Notes: a model not told the origin generated them from the letters alone. DNA of 64,000 nucleotides from Deinococcus humi (GCF_014201875.1 NZ_JACHFL010000007.1:170624-234623); one strand, 5' to 3'; numbered from the stretch's first letter, positions 37,150-46,175 are shown. A program made the numbers and translations.

Positions 37150-37500
37150 TTGTGGTCACCGTTTTCCCTCAGCCTCAGTGCCTTCGTGCTGTGCCAAGGC
37201 TCCCCATGCAGCTTGCGTATCGTTGAGCAGATCCTTGACGAGCGCGGCAGCCACGAGACCCTGCGCCCACCCAACACTCAGTTCGCTCCGCTCATGGCTA
37301 AAGGACTGCGCCACTGGGAGGGAGGTCCCTCGACGAGATCATCTTCAGGTTGGCGGACTCAAACACTGGTGGTAGCGGGCGGTGGCTGAGTCCGGGGACG
37401 TGTTGGGTGCCCTCCTCCAAAAAGACCGCGACACCGACGCGACCGGGGCGTTCTTGATCCACAGGATCTGGGAGCAGCACTTCCCGGAAGCTATTCATAA
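37150..37500 (+). pseudogene. IS6-family transposase remnant, N-terminal two thirds
   Basis: The plus strand codes pieces of the transposase seen in the other IS6 copies: EQILDERGSHETLRPPNTQF and APLMAKGLRHWEG in one frame, then AVAESGDVLGALLQKDRDTD (preceded by an in-frame stop) in another. The C-terminal third is missing. It points the opposite way from the copies at 650, 3085-3780 and 9677. Confidence 0.65.
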
Positions 37501-37546
37501 TGACCGCTCTGCAACTCCCAGTCCTTGCAGTGGTTGACTGGAACGT

Positions 37547-37837
37547 TCAGTCGAACAGGGGAGGCAGGGAGGGCCGTTGGCGCGGGCGCATCGGCCATGC
37601 GCCGATCTCGCGGAATGCTAGCCCCCTGGCGCGCAACTCCTTCAAAGCTAGCGCTGGAATGGACGGCGCCGCGAGGATGCCCTGCACCATTTGAACGCCG
37701 GACTTTTGCATGGTCGCGACGTGGCATCCGAGCTGAATGACCGGATCCCGGGTGGCACGCCCTCGCTTGAGCTCTACCTGCGCGGCACAGGCGTACAGGT
37801 CAATGCTGCCGGAATGAGGGAGCGAATTCGATGTCAT
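37547..37837 (-). CDS. Short NucS/EndoMS-like nuclease domain protein
   Basis: A 96-residue protein matching the C-terminal RecB-type nuclease core of EndoMS/NucS, which cuts mismatched or flapped DNA. Visible core: IDLYACAAQVELKRGRATRD, with the aspartate, E-x-K and following QL that normally bind metal, then MVQGILAAPSIPALALKELR and RGLAFREI. Full-length NucS has about 230-250 residues; the whole N-terminal DNA-binding domain is missing, and the turn between the D and E-x-K strands is about five residues shorter than in NucS. It starts 15 bases after the SelO stop, so it may be co-transcribed with selO; a TTG at 37864 is an alternative start. It could be a decayed nucS or a genuine small nuclease-fold protein. 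Confidence 0.5.
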   Translation of the reverse strand: MTSNSLPHSGSIDLYACAAQVELKRGRATRDPVIQLGCHVATMQKSGVQMVQGILAAPSIPALALKELRARGLAFREIGAWPMRPRQRPSLPPLFD

Positions 37838-37851
37838 GATCGAGTGAATGG

Positions 37852-39354
37852 TCAGGTGCCGCAATAGGTACGGTAACAGGCCGTCACCTCCTCGCCGGCT
37901 GGTTCGGTGTATTCGGTCTGGTCCGCCGTTTCGTCGTAAGGCCGCTCAAGCGCAGTCATTAGACGCCTGAAAGGAGCGAAATCTTCTTTTTCGGAAGCCG
38001 CTGACAATGCTTCCTCAACGCGGTGGTTGCGTGTGATGACCGCCGGGCTAACGCTGCGCATGCGCTCGGCCCGTTCGCTCCTTCCAAGGGCATGACCGCC
38101 GTTGCTCTCGCTGCGCGATCGCCAGCGGGCGAGCCAGGCATCAAGCGCCTGCGGTTGTAGGAAGAGGGAACGAAGCGGCGATGCGTCGCCACCCGCCGCG
38201 TCGGCAAGGCGGCGCCACCCAAGGGTGAAATCCACCCTGTGTTCGTGCAACAGCGTCAACCAGTCCGCTGCGAGCACGCGGTCACGCTCGTCGTCACCTT
38301 GCAGGCCCAACTTCGCCCTCTGACCTTCCAGAAGCGCGGCGGCGTACCACTCGGGGAATGCATCGATCACCTCGGTTGCCTGGCCAACCGCTTTCGCTAC
38401 AGCGCCCTTACTTTCATCTTCGGCAATGAGCGGCAGAAGGGTCTCGGCCAGACGTGCAATGTTCCATCGCGCAATCAGTGGCTGATTGCTGTAAGCGTAG
38501 CGCCCACTTTGGTCAATAGAGCTGAAAACTGCGTGCGGGTTGTAGGCCTCCATGAAGGCACACGGCCCGTAGTCGATCGTCTCACCGGAGATCGTCATGT
38601 TGTCAGTGTTCATCACGCCATGTATGAATCCGACATTCATCCATTGAGCGATGAGGGCTGCCTGCCGCTGGGCCACGCGCCGGAGCAGGGCCAGATACCG
38701 GTCAGTCGTCTCGACGAGGTCCGGGTCATGCCGAGCAATAGCGTAGTCGGCGAGTTGCCGGACCCGCTCCGTATCTCCTCGAGCGGCGAAGTACTCGAAG
38801 GTGCCGATCCGCAAATGGCTCGCCGCCACGCGAGTGAGCACGGCGCCAGGCAGCGGCCGATCACGGTAGACCGGTTCGCCCGTGCCCGCCACAGCGAGAG
38901 CACGTGTGGTCGGAATCCCAAGCGCATGCATGGCTTCACCGATCAGCACTTCACGCAGCATGGGGCCAACGGCCGCTTTGCCGTCGCCTCCCCTTGAGAA
39001 TGGGGTGCGGCCCGAGCCCTTGAGCATGAGGTCGCGGCGGTGTCCGAGCTGATCGACAACTTCACCCAACAGCAGGGCGCGCCCGTCGCCCAGTTGAGGC
39101 GAGAACCCGCCGAACTGGTGGCCGGCATAGGCCTGGGCGAGCGGCTCTACCCCCTCGGGAACCTGATTGCCAGCAAAGATGGCGGCGCCTTCAGGGCCGT
39201 CCAGCACTTCGGGATCCAGCCCCAGTTCGAGGGCCAGCGCCTGATTGAAGAACAGCAAGCTCGGTACAGGCACGGAAGTCGGCTTCCAGGGCGCGTAGAA
39301 GTCCGGCAACTCACGTGCATAGGTGTTGTCGAATCGGAAGGTGGAGGCCGTCAT
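37852..39354 (-). CDS. selO: SelO, protein adenylyltransferase (pseudokinase)
   Basis: A 500-residue member of the SelO/YdiU family, which attaches AMP to Ser, Thr or Tyr of target proteins in redox homeostasis. Recognisable segments include AQAYAGHQFGGFSPQLGDGR, the nucleotide-binding lysine in RRDLMLKGSGRTPFSRGGDG, LREVLIGEAMHALGIPTTRA, HGVMNTDNMTISGETIDYGP (metal-binding Asn/Asp) and the C-terminal YRTYCGT, where many eukaryotic members have selenocysteine and bacteria have cysteine. The length is normal. The start is ATG 39354. The NucS-like gene follows within 15 bases. Confidence 0.93.
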   Translation of the reverse strand: MTASTFRFDNTYARELPDFYAPWKPTSVPVPSLLFFNQALALELGLDPEVLDGPEGAAIFAGNQVPEGVEPLAQAYAGHQFGGFSPQLGDGRALLLGEVVDQLGHRRDLMLKGSGRTPFSRGGDGKAAVGPMLREVLIGEAMHALGIPTTRALAVAGTGEPVYRDRPLPGAVLTRVAASHLRIGTFEYFAARGDTERVRQLADYAIARHDPDLVETTDRYLALLRRVAQRQAALIAQWMNVGFIHGVMNTDNMTISGETIDYGPCAFMEAYNPHAVFSSIDQSGRYAYSNQPLIARWNIARLAETLLPLIAEDESKGAVAKAVGQATEVIDAFPEWYAAALLEGQRAKLGLQGDDERDRVLAADWLTLLHEHRVDFTLGWRRLADAAGGDASPLRSLFLQPQALDAWLARWRSRSESNGGHALGRSERAERMRSVSPAVITRNHRVEEALSAASEKEDFAPFRRLMTALERPYDETADQTEYTEPAGEEVTACYRTYCGT

Positions 39355-39928
39355 ATTGAATAGTCTGACGTCTACCCAAAGTCTTGCCGAACTCAGCTCA
39401 CAGTCTCGGAGTCTTGCGAAAGGGAATCAAAAGATCTAGACCATAGGACTTTCTGAAGCGCATGGGTGCTCCCGTCATCTCGCTGTTACGCGTCGTGTTT
39501 GCACCGGAGAAGACTGGGATCGCATTCGGAACGCGCTAAATAGCGCATTCCTGACCTCCTTCAGCTTACGTGCGCCGTCAAGATGCCGCTCTGACCGGCC
39601 GCGACCTACGTGCCGTTCCCACAGAAACTGTCGAAAGCCACCACATCATTCTGTGTGGCCTCAAGGGTCACAGACGTGTCGGACGGACACACCAGAATGG
39701 CACCCACCAGCATTAGATCGATTATCAGACTGTCTTGCAGATCCACATTGAGGTCGACTTGCGGCCGTGATTGACGCTAGGTGTGACAGGCCAATGTTGG
39801 GGTGAGCGTGACTAAGCGGGCCATGTGAAGCGGCCCGGATCCAGACGCCATGATCGGGAACGCCGCTTCAGTTGGGGACCCTCAGAAGACGGTCAGGGGA
39901 GCTGTCACGCGGGTGGCCTCAGGTCCGT
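39355..39928. other. Gene-poor stretch, nothing recognised
   Basis: Upstream of selO and downstream of the DUF3830 gene. Open frames are short and without motifs. Confidence 0.4.
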
Positions 39929-40405
39929 TTACGGTGAGGGTTGCCGCTCACGCACGACGATGGTGACGTCCTGCGCCCCGTCCTCGAGCAGAGAGCGCCC
40001 GATCGTTTTCATCCGCTCGAAGTGCCCAGGGATGATCCGGGCAAAGGCGTTGCCAGGGAGCCAACCACTTGGGAAAAAGGTTCGGCCATAAGGCCCGTAA
40101 TAGATTCCGAGGTCAAAGACCGCTTCTGTCGTCCCTGGCCACACATGCGCCGGCAGTACCGTGAACAGCACCTGTCCTTCCAGGGGCATGATCACCGCCG
40201 CCTCAGGAGGGGTCTGGAGAAGCTGTGGGTTGGGTCCGGTGGGAAGTTGCATCGACATCTCGGGGCCCGTGAACATGGCGTGCCGGACCCGCACAGTCAC
40301 GGGAGTCTGTAACGCCTGACTCAGCGCGGCGCAGGTGGCGGGGGCGAGCTGGGGATCGAGCTGAGCGTGCAGTTCGCCGGCGGCAAAGGTGAAGACCAGC
40401 ATCAA
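39929..40405 (-). CDS. DUF3830 family (cyclophilin-like) protein
   Basis: A 158-residue protein resembling the DUF3830 family, small cyclophilin-fold proteins often found beside amino-acid oxidases and amidohydrolases. The pattern is an early FAAGELHAQLDPQLAPATCA, a middle MPLEGQVLFTVLP, and FDLGIYYGPYGRTFFPSGWL with the closing GNAFARI. Its ATG overlaps the stop of the decayed oxidase fragment before it (TGATG), so the two were one operon. The function is unknown. Confidence 0.6.
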   Translation of the reverse strand: MMLVFTFAAGELHAQLDPQLAPATCAALSQALQTPVTVRVRHAMFTGPEMSMQLPTGPNPQLLQTPPEAAVIMPLEGQVLFTVLPAHVWPGTTEAVFDLGIYYGPYGRTFFPSGWLPGNAFARIIPGHFERMKTIGRSLLEDGAQDVTIVVRERQPSP

Positions 40406-40761
40406 ATTACCGCCGTTTCCATGTGAACCTGCTGTTCAAAGCGGGCAAGCTGGTAATCGGCGTGATCGTACGTCGGCTCCTCGCCCGTGACGAGCGAGGT
40501 CACCAGTCGGGCATTGGCCGGCGCCATCATGAAGCCGTTGCCGTTGAATCCCACGCTCAATACCAGCCCAGGGTGGGTGCTCGGCGCGTCCACGATCGCC
40601 TGAAAATCCGACGTGGAACTGTAATAGCCGTGCACGACATGGGTGCTGTGCAGTCGTTCCAGGCTGAGCCGGCCGTGCGCGCGCACACCGAGTGCTACCG
40701 TGTCGCCATTCTGGAATCCAATGGCAAGCCCAAGAATATGGTCTTCCTGATTGAGGAACAT
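40402..40761 (-). pseudogene. FAD-dependent amino-acid oxidase (DAO family), C-terminal fragment
   Basis: The 119-residue frame is the tail of a DAO/glycine-oxidase-like enzyme: STHPGLVLSVGFNGNGFMMA is the FAD-contacting end motif, followed by PANARLVTSLVTGEEPTY and the typical last residues METAVI. The N-terminal two thirds, including the GxGxxG nucleotide site, is gone, and an in-frame stop lies just upstream. It is therefore a relic, although the DUF3830 gene after it is intact. Confidence 0.65.
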
Positions 40762-41237
40762 GCGGCGATGATCTCTTGACTAAGAGCCAGGAAACGGGCT
40801 GGAAGGGCGTTGTAGATTCCAGGAACGATCTTTCTCATCCTGAGGAATGCCCAGTATGGCCTTAGCCGTATCGTGTTTCACCTGAGCTCTCTGGCTGGAC
40901 TCTCTTGGAGCTCTTCCACGATGCGCTTCCCCTCCAGCCCTTGAAATGGTGAGGGCCGAAGGCGTCACTGAGTAGCCGTCGTAACGGGCCCCCTGCTGGC
41001 ATTGCACTCGGCACTCGTCTCAGCCGTTGGCACTCTGCGACCGCAAGAGCATGCTGCGCCAGCATGGGGTGTCAGCTCAATTGGGTAGGCACGGGCTTCC
41101 AGAACGGCTCCTGGCACCTGAATTTTATGGGGGATATTTCTGCAGCAGGTAGACTTAAATTTAGGCCGCTCCTCAAGATTGGCAGCGATCAGCTGTTCCC
41201 GGGTTCTAGCGTTACACCAGAGGTTTACACTCTGGAC
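40762..41237. other. Gene-poor stretch between relic oxidase and hydrolase
   Basis: No gene recognised. The right end holds a tacact box at 41226-41231, six bases before the hydrolase ATG. Confidence 0.4.
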
Positions 41238-42059
41238 ATGAAAAAAATCGGATGGTTGCTGCCCTTGGTTCTGGCATCGAGTGGATTGGCCGTGGAGTCC
41301 AGCGTGACCATCGCGGGCCATATTCCCGGCACCTTCTCTCTTCCGGACAAGCCCAGCGGCAAGGTTCCCGCCGTTCTGTTGCTGCACGGTTTTGCCAGTC
41401 AGAAGGACGAGGTGGGCGACATGTACAAGAATCTCGCCGCAAAGCTGGCCGCCCAGGGTGTCGCTTCGCTCAGGATCGATTTCCAGGGCAGCGGGGACAG
41501 CAAGATTCCCTTCGAGCAGATGACGTTTACCAATCAGGTGTCGGACGCTCAGGCCGCCTTTGATTATTTGAAAGGCCGCCCAGAAATTGACGCTGCCCGC
41601 CTGGGCCTCCTGGGCTTCAGCATGGGAGGTGGCGTTGCCATCAAGCTTGCGGCCAGTGCTGCCAACCCGGTTAAAGCGCTGGCATTGTGGTCCAGTACCA
41701 GCAGCCGCAGCCTGGCGGACATCGAAGCCGGGTCCAGGGCAGCAGCAGAGAAAGAAGGGGCGGTGGACGTCGATCTCGGCTTCACCAAGATCAAGCTGGG
41801 CAAGGCGTTCTACAGCAGCATTCAGGACCAGAATTTGGAAGCGGACATCGGCAAATTTAAAGGCAACACCATGATCGTCTACGGCACCGCTGACCCACTC
41901 TCAGGCAACGCGCCGTATTTCCTGTACAACCTGGGGGGCAAGGTCCGCCATCTGGTGCTGATCGACGGGGCGGACCATATCTACCATGTGCTGACCGACG
42001 ACAAGACCGAGAGCAATCAGGTAATCGACACCACCGTCAACTGGTTCAGGGGGTTGTGA
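41238..42059 (+). CDS. Secreted alpha/beta hydrolase, dienelactone hydrolase/esterase-like
   Basis: A 273-residue hydrolase with a short Sec signal (MKKIGWLLPLVLASSGLAVE). Motifs in order: oxyanion loop LLLHGFASQKDEVGDMYKNL, strand VASLRIDFQGSGDS, nucleophile elbow LGFSMGG, acid in IVYGTADPLSG and histidine in LIDGADHIY. The layout is that of feruloyl/cinnamoyl esterases and related lipases, so an ester substrate outside the cell is likely. The ATG at 41238 has no ribosome site but a tacact box six bases upstream, the leaderless pattern. Confidence 0.85.
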   Translation: MKKIGWLLPLVLASSGLAVESSVTIAGHIPGTFSLPDKPSGKVPAVLLLHGFASQKDEVGDMYKNLAAKLAAQGVASLRIDFQGSGDSKIPFEQMTFTNQVSDAQAAFDYLKGRPEIDAARLGLLGFSMGGGVAIKLAASAANPVKALALWSSTSSRSLADIEAGSRAAAEKEGAVDVDLGFTKIKLGKAFYSSIQDQNLEADIGKFKGNTMIVYGTADPLSGNAPYFLYNLGGKVRHLVLIDGADHIYHVLTDDKTESNQVIDTTVNWFRGL

Positions 42060-42704
42060 TTCGGGTCCAGCTCTGGGTCAGTTCAGGGGACCCCATTCAG
42101 GCCATCACCACCTCTTTCTGGGTAAATGCGTGAAGCGCTTCGCCGAAGCCGTACGGCAACACAAAGTCAAGGGAAGCAGGTGCTGGCATGGAATGCCGAG
42201 CTGGTGCTGTTTCAGTTTCTGAATCGCGCCATAGATTCTATTCAGCTTTCGCCCGTAGAGTCCCAGTCCTGGACTGAGATCGGCCTGAAACTCTACTCAA
42301 TAAGACAAACTTATTGGCACGCACATCTTTTGCCGTCGATGAGCCTTTCCTGGCGGGGGTTTCTGCACCGAAACCAGACAGTTTTGCCAGCGTCGGCTTG
42401 TATTGAACAATATGGCTTTAGGTGTTTCAATTCCTCGCCGGGCAAATTAGGCACGGGGACTTAAACTTCTAGCCTCCCAGCGATACAGGATTTAAGCGAT
42501 GGGTGAGGACGAACAGTTCTCCCTCAAGTTGCAGGCCATCGGCCACTTCACAGCGCGCGCCGGCATCTTCGCGCGAGGGTCGCAGCGCCCACTGAGGCTG
42601 GCTGATGGTGCTCAGAGACAAACGGTATAAACATGGCTTCCAGTCACGGCTTAATTCCCCTGAATCTCTGAGAGCACAACGCTTCAGGTTATTCTGCCAG
42701 AGCT
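42060..42704. other. Gene-poor stretch with a possible gene relic
   Basis: No gene is called. On the minus strand 42466 to about 42690 stays open without a start codon and its end reads like protein (STISQPQWALRPSREDAGAR, then EVADGLQLEGELFVLTHRLN), perhaps the tail of a lost gene. I cannot name it. Confidence 0.35.
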
Positions 42705-43442
42705 ATGACGAACGCGTCCCCTGAAGCTCTACCCCGTCACGTACAGGTCCAGCAGCGGATACAGGCCATGTTGCAGAGCGCCGAGTTTGTTCCGGGAGAC
42801 CGGATTCCGTCTGAACGTGAATTGGCAGAGCAACTCGGGATCAGCCGTATGACTGTCCGGCGCGCCGTTAACCACCTGGTTGATGTCGGCGTGCTTGAGC
42901 GGGACAGCACAACGGGCACACGGGTCAGTCAGCCCAAAGTCCAGCGTGTGCTGGGTCAGGAGCAGCTCCATAGCCTAACGCAGATGGTGGCCGCCAGTGG
43001 CGGTGTGCCTGGAGGCTACGTGCTGTCGTTTGAACAGACAGCGGCCAATGGGCTGCTGAGCGAACACTTAAAAGTAGCTCTCGGCACGCCTCTCTATAAA
43101 ATCAAGCGCGTAAGGCTGGTAGACCGGATTCCTTTTTGTGTGGAAACAAGTTTCCTGCTTGCTCAGGTTTTCCCTGATCTGAGCGCCGCCGATATGGACG
43201 GTGACCATTCGCTTTATCAGGTTTTAGAACAGCGGTACGGCCTGGAAATTGGTGTGGGCGAAAGCGCCATCAGCGTGGGCCAGGCTGGAACAGATGAGGC
43301 CACGATACTCAACTTGCCAGAAAAAGCCTCAGTGCTGGTCTTCCGCTCTACCGTTCAGGACAGGCAGGGCAAAGCTTTTGAATACCTTTATTCGGTCAAC
43401 CACCCTGACTTGGTGACGTTCAGTTTCAATGCCCACAAGTAA
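42705..43442 (+). CDS. GntR-family regulator (HutC/UTRA type)
   Basis: A 245-residue repressor. Residues 12-80 are the winged helix-turn-helix (MLQSAEFVPGDRIPSERELA, then QLGISRMTVRRAVNHLVDVG) and residues 90-240 the UTRA ligand domain (LYKIKRVRLVDRIPFCVETS, VLVFRSTVQDRQGKAFEYL). Members of this group bind phosphorylated sugars or related effectors. It lies 70 bases upstream of the SIS/kinase genes; the gap holds a perfect ttggtatataccaa palindrome over the -10 box, the likely operator. It therefore probably represses the operon and is relieved by a sugar phosphate such as a fructosamine 6-phosphate. Confidence 0.88.
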   Translation: MTNASPEALPRHVQVQQRIQAMLQSAEFVPGDRIPSERELAEQLGISRMTVRRAVNHLVDVGVLERDSTTGTRVSQPKVQRVLGQEQLHSLTQMVAASGGVPGGYVLSFEQTAANGLLSEHLKVALGTPLYKIKRVRLVDRIPFCVETSFLLAQVFPDLSAADMDGDHSLYQVLEQRYGLEIGVGESAISVGQAGTDEATILNLPEKASVLVFRSTVQDRQGKAFEYLYSVNHPDLVTFSFNAHK

Positions 43443-43453
43443 GGCGAGAGCAA

Positions 43454-43495
43454 TTGACATTGTCACCTCTCTCTGATTTACTTGGTATATACCAA
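43454..43495 (+). promoter_or_regulatory. Promoter with GntR-type operator
   Basis: A -35 ttgaca at 43454-43459, a 17-base spacer and a -10 tttact at 43477-43482. The perfect 14-base palindrome ttggtatataccaa (43482-43495) overlaps the -10 edge and the expected transcription start. It matches the tggt...acca pattern of HutC/NagR-type GntR operators. A bound repressor would block RNA polymerase. Confidence 0.75.
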
Positions 43496-43512
43496 AATAT
43501 GAGAGGTAGCTC

Positions 43513-44547
43513 ATGACACAGATCAATGCTGCACCCGTTCGGGCCACACCTCTGGATCCAGAGGACATCATTCAGGGTCTCCGCTCAGCGGTCGAGGTGA
43601 CCCAGGAGGCCGCCGCACTCGGGAAAGCCCTAGCCACTCAAATCAAGCGTGTCTACTTTGTCAGTTGTGGTGCACCCAACCGCGTGAGTCTGGGGCTGGA
43701 GTACTGGCTGGACCATTACCACTCACCCTATGAGGTCAAGCGGTATTTCCCTGCAGAATTCATGACCTTACAGCCCGAACTGGGTCCGCACACACTCGTT
43801 ATCCTGGCGTCCAAGTCCGGCACCACCGCCGAGACGGTGGAGGCTGCCCGATTTCTCCAACGTTTTGAGGCCATGACCCTTGCCGTCACGGCGACCACGG
43901 ACAAACCCCTGGCAGAACTGACCCAACATGTCATCTGCATCGGTGAGACTGAGCAGGCCCATACAGGCGTCTTCATCGCTCTTCAGGCCTTCGTTGCTGG
44001 CCTGATGGCTGACCAGCCTCATTTTCCATATCAGGCCGTGATGGAGTCCCTGCCCGCCGTTCCTGCGATGCTGGTGGAATCCGCCCAGTTGTCGGATCAG
44101 CGGGGGAAAGTGGACGCCGAACTCTACCGGGACGATCGGAACTTTTACCACATCGCTGGAGGGCCAGTCTTTACCACCGCCTACGTGTTTGGCGTGTGCA
44201 TGTTGATGGAAATGCAGTGGCTGCATAGCGTGGCTTTTGAAGCGGCCGAGTGGTTCCATGGCCCCTTTGAGATTTTCGACGCCCAGACCCCCGCGCTCGT
44301 TCTGCTGGGCGAGGATCCCAGCCGCCCCCTGGCCGAACGGGTGGTGACCTTCTGCCACAAGTATTCCGAACGGGTCATGGTCTACGACTCCCGTGATTTT
44401 CCCATGACCGGAATCGCACCGGAAGTTCGCGGGATCTTTGCTCCGTATGCCCTGCAAGCCGCGCTCAACCGCTTTGCGGAGCACCTCGCTGAGCAGCATA
44501 ACCAGTCACTGGATCTGCGACGCTACATGTGGATTACCGAGTACTAG
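43513..44547 (+). CDS. SIS-domain sugar isomerase/deglycase, FrlB-like
   Basis: A 344-residue protein with two SIS domains (about 20-165 and 195-340), the fold of aldose-ketose isomerases and fructosamine-6-phosphate deglycases. The first domain reads RVYFVSCGAPNRVSLGLEYW and LVILASKSGTTAETVEAARF; the second MQWLHSVAFEAAEWFHGPFE with the catalytic-type glutamate/histidine pair. There is no glutaminase domain, which separates it from GlmS. Next to a PfkB kinase it most resembles the FrlB/FrlD pair that splits phosphorylated Amadori compounds into glucose 6-phosphate and an amine. The start is ATG 43513 after gaggt. Confidence 0.8.
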   Translation: MTQINAAPVRATPLDPEDIIQGLRSAVEVTQEAAALGKALATQIKRVYFVSCGAPNRVSLGLEYWLDHYHSPYEVKRYFPAEFMTLQPELGPHTLVILASKSGTTAETVEAARFLQRFEAMTLAVTATTDKPLAELTQHVICIGETEQAHTGVFIALQAFVAGLMADQPHFPYQAVMESLPAVPAMLVESAQLSDQRGKVDAELYRDDRNFYHIAGGPVFTTAYVFGVCMLMEMQWLHSVAFEAAEWFHGPFEIFDAQTPALVLLGEDPSRPLAERVVTFCHKYSERVMVYDSRDFPMTGIAPEVRGIFAPYALQAALNRFAEHLAEQHNQSLDLRRYMWITEY

Positions 44548-44548
44548 G

Positions 44549-45397
44549 ATGCGGCGCCTGCTTGGCCTGGGTGACAACACCACCGATCTTTATCTGTCGC
44601 AGGGAATGCTGTATCCAGGCGGCAACGCCCTGAATGTCGCCGCCCTGACGGCCAGATTGCAGCGCCCGGCCAGTTACCTGGGTTGCGTAGGTCTGGACAC
44701 TGGGGGCCACCATCTCCTGGCAAGTCTGAGGACCGAGGGCGTCGACATCACCCATTGCCTGCAACTGCCTGGCTCAACCTCGTGGTCGAAGATTGAGCAT
44801 GACGGGCAGGACCGGAAATTTGTGGGTTTTGATCATGGTGTTCAGGCCCAGTGGGTTTTGTCGGGTGACGTTCCCTCGTACATTGCAGACCATCAGATCG
44901 TGCATTCCAGTCTGTACAGCGAACTGGGGGATCGTCTTCCAGCCATTCGGGCAAGTGCCCATCTCCTATCGTTTGACTTTTCATCTGACTTCAAGCCGCA
45001 TGACCTTGAACAGATTGCCCCCTCCCTTGATGTGGCCTTCTGTTCAGACAGTCAGGCAGATGATCACAACGTGGCGGCTCTTGCCGCAATGGTTCAGAAC
45101 TTCGGGTGTCCGCTTGTCGTCGTCACACGTGGGGAGCGCGGCGCAGTCGCCCTGTCTGACGGGCAGCTGTTCACGCAACCGAGTTTGCCCGCCCACGTCG
45201 TCGACACCCTGGGAGCAGGAGACGCATTTATCGCGGGATTCTTGAATGCCTGGCTGGACCAGGCTGACATCGGCCAGGCCTTACAGGCAGCAGCACGCTT
45301 GGCGGCGCAGAACTGCGCTGAATACGGGGCCTTTGGGCGTGGAGTGCCCCTCCCTGCGGCCCTGGTCCAATCTTCATCAGAAACCCGTTCCAGCTAA
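44549..45397 (+). CDS. PfkB-family sugar kinase, FrlD-like
   Basis: A 282-residue ribokinase-like kinase. The substrate side is MLYPGGNALNVAALTARLQR and the C-terminal signature VDTLGAGDAFIAGFLNAWLD carries the catalytic aspartate and anion hole. The N-terminal GDNTTDLY start is usual for fructoselysine kinases (FrlD), which phosphorylate Amadori compounds on the sugar. It begins one base after the stop of the SIS gene (tag-g-atg), and its TAA overlaps the ribosome site of the next gene. Confidence 0.82.
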   Translation: MRRLLGLGDNTTDLYLSQGMLYPGGNALNVAALTARLQRPASYLGCVGLDTGGHHLLASLRTEGVDITHCLQLPGSTSWSKIEHDGQDRKFVGFDHGVQAQWVLSGDVPSYIADHQIVHSSLYSELGDRLPAIRASAHLLSFDFSSDFKPHDLEQIAPSLDVAFCSDSQADDHNVAALAAMVQNFGCPLVVVTRGERGAVALSDGQLFTQPSLPAHVVDTLGAGDAFIAGFLNAWLDQADIGQALQAAARLAAQNCAEYGAFGRGVPLPAALVQSSSETRSS

Positions 45398-45407
45398 GGA
45401 GAAACGT

Positions 45408-46175
45408 ATGCCGTATTCCCGTTGCTCAGCCCTTCTCGTCACCATTGGTCTCGCGTTTCTGTCGACCAGTCAGGCCGCCACTCTCACTCAGATTAAGGCC
45501 AACGGCGTGATCAACCTCGCCACCGAGGCCAATTACCCGCCGTTCAATTTCTACAAAGGCAAGCTGCTGACTGGTTTCGAGGTGGAACTGGGCGAAGAAA
45601 TTGCGCGTCGTCTCGGTGTTAAACCCAAGTGGACCACGGTGGTCTTTGAGAGCCTGCTGCTGGGTGTACAGCGTGACCGCTACGATCTGGTCATCGCATC
45701 CCATGGGATTACTGCCGAACGGCTCAAGGCCGTCGCTTTCTCTGAGCCCCACTATTGCAGCGGCGGTGCTCTGGTGGCCAAGCCTGGTGGCCCCAGGACA
45801 GTTGGTGATCTCAAGGGAAAAATGGTCACGATGGGGGTCAACACCTCGTACCTCGGGTACGTCCAGAAACTGCCGGGCATCGGGGGCGTCAAGACCTTCG
45901 GGACCACCAATGACCAGCTGAACGCCGTTCTCAGCGGGCGGGCCGACGCGATGGTCCTTGACCGTTTTAACGCCATCGATGCCGCAAAAGTCCTGCCAGG
46001 TAAGCTGCAGATTGGTGACGTGATCTTTCCTGAAAAGATCGGCATGGCCGTAAAGAAAGGAAACAAGGATCTCCTGGAGGCCGTCAATAAGGCGCTGGCG
46101 GACATGCAACGCGACGGTGCTTATAAAAAGCTGAGTGAGAAGTACTTCGGGCAAGACGTCCGCTGCCCAGGTTGA
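45408..46175 (+). CDS. ABC transporter substrate-binding protein, polar amino acid/opine type
   Basis: A 255-residue family-3 solute-binding protein. The signal peptide is CSALLVTIGLAFLSTSQAA; the mature part follows the amino-acid binder pattern (VINLATEANYPPFNFYKGKL, then LLTGFEVELGEEIARRLG, and LLGVQRDRYDLVIASHGITA). The start is ATG 45408 with aaggag directly after the kinase stop. With its neighbours it would bind an amino-acid-like ligand such as a fructose-amino acid. The permease and ATPase genes that should follow are missing; the next 2 kb is decayed DNA. Confidence 0.88.
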   Translation: MPYSRCSALLVTIGLAFLSTSQAATLTQIKANGVINLATEANYPPFNFYKGKLLTGFEVELGEEIARRLGVKPKWTTVVFESLLLGVQRDRYDLVIASHGITAERLKAVAFSEPHYCSGGALVAKPGGPRTVGDLKGKMVTMGVNTSYLGYVQKLPGIGGVKTFGTTNDQLNAVLSGRADAMVLDRFNAIDAAKVLPGKLQIGDVIFPEKIGMAVKKGNKDLLEAVNKALADMQRDGAYKKLSEKYFGQDVRCPG

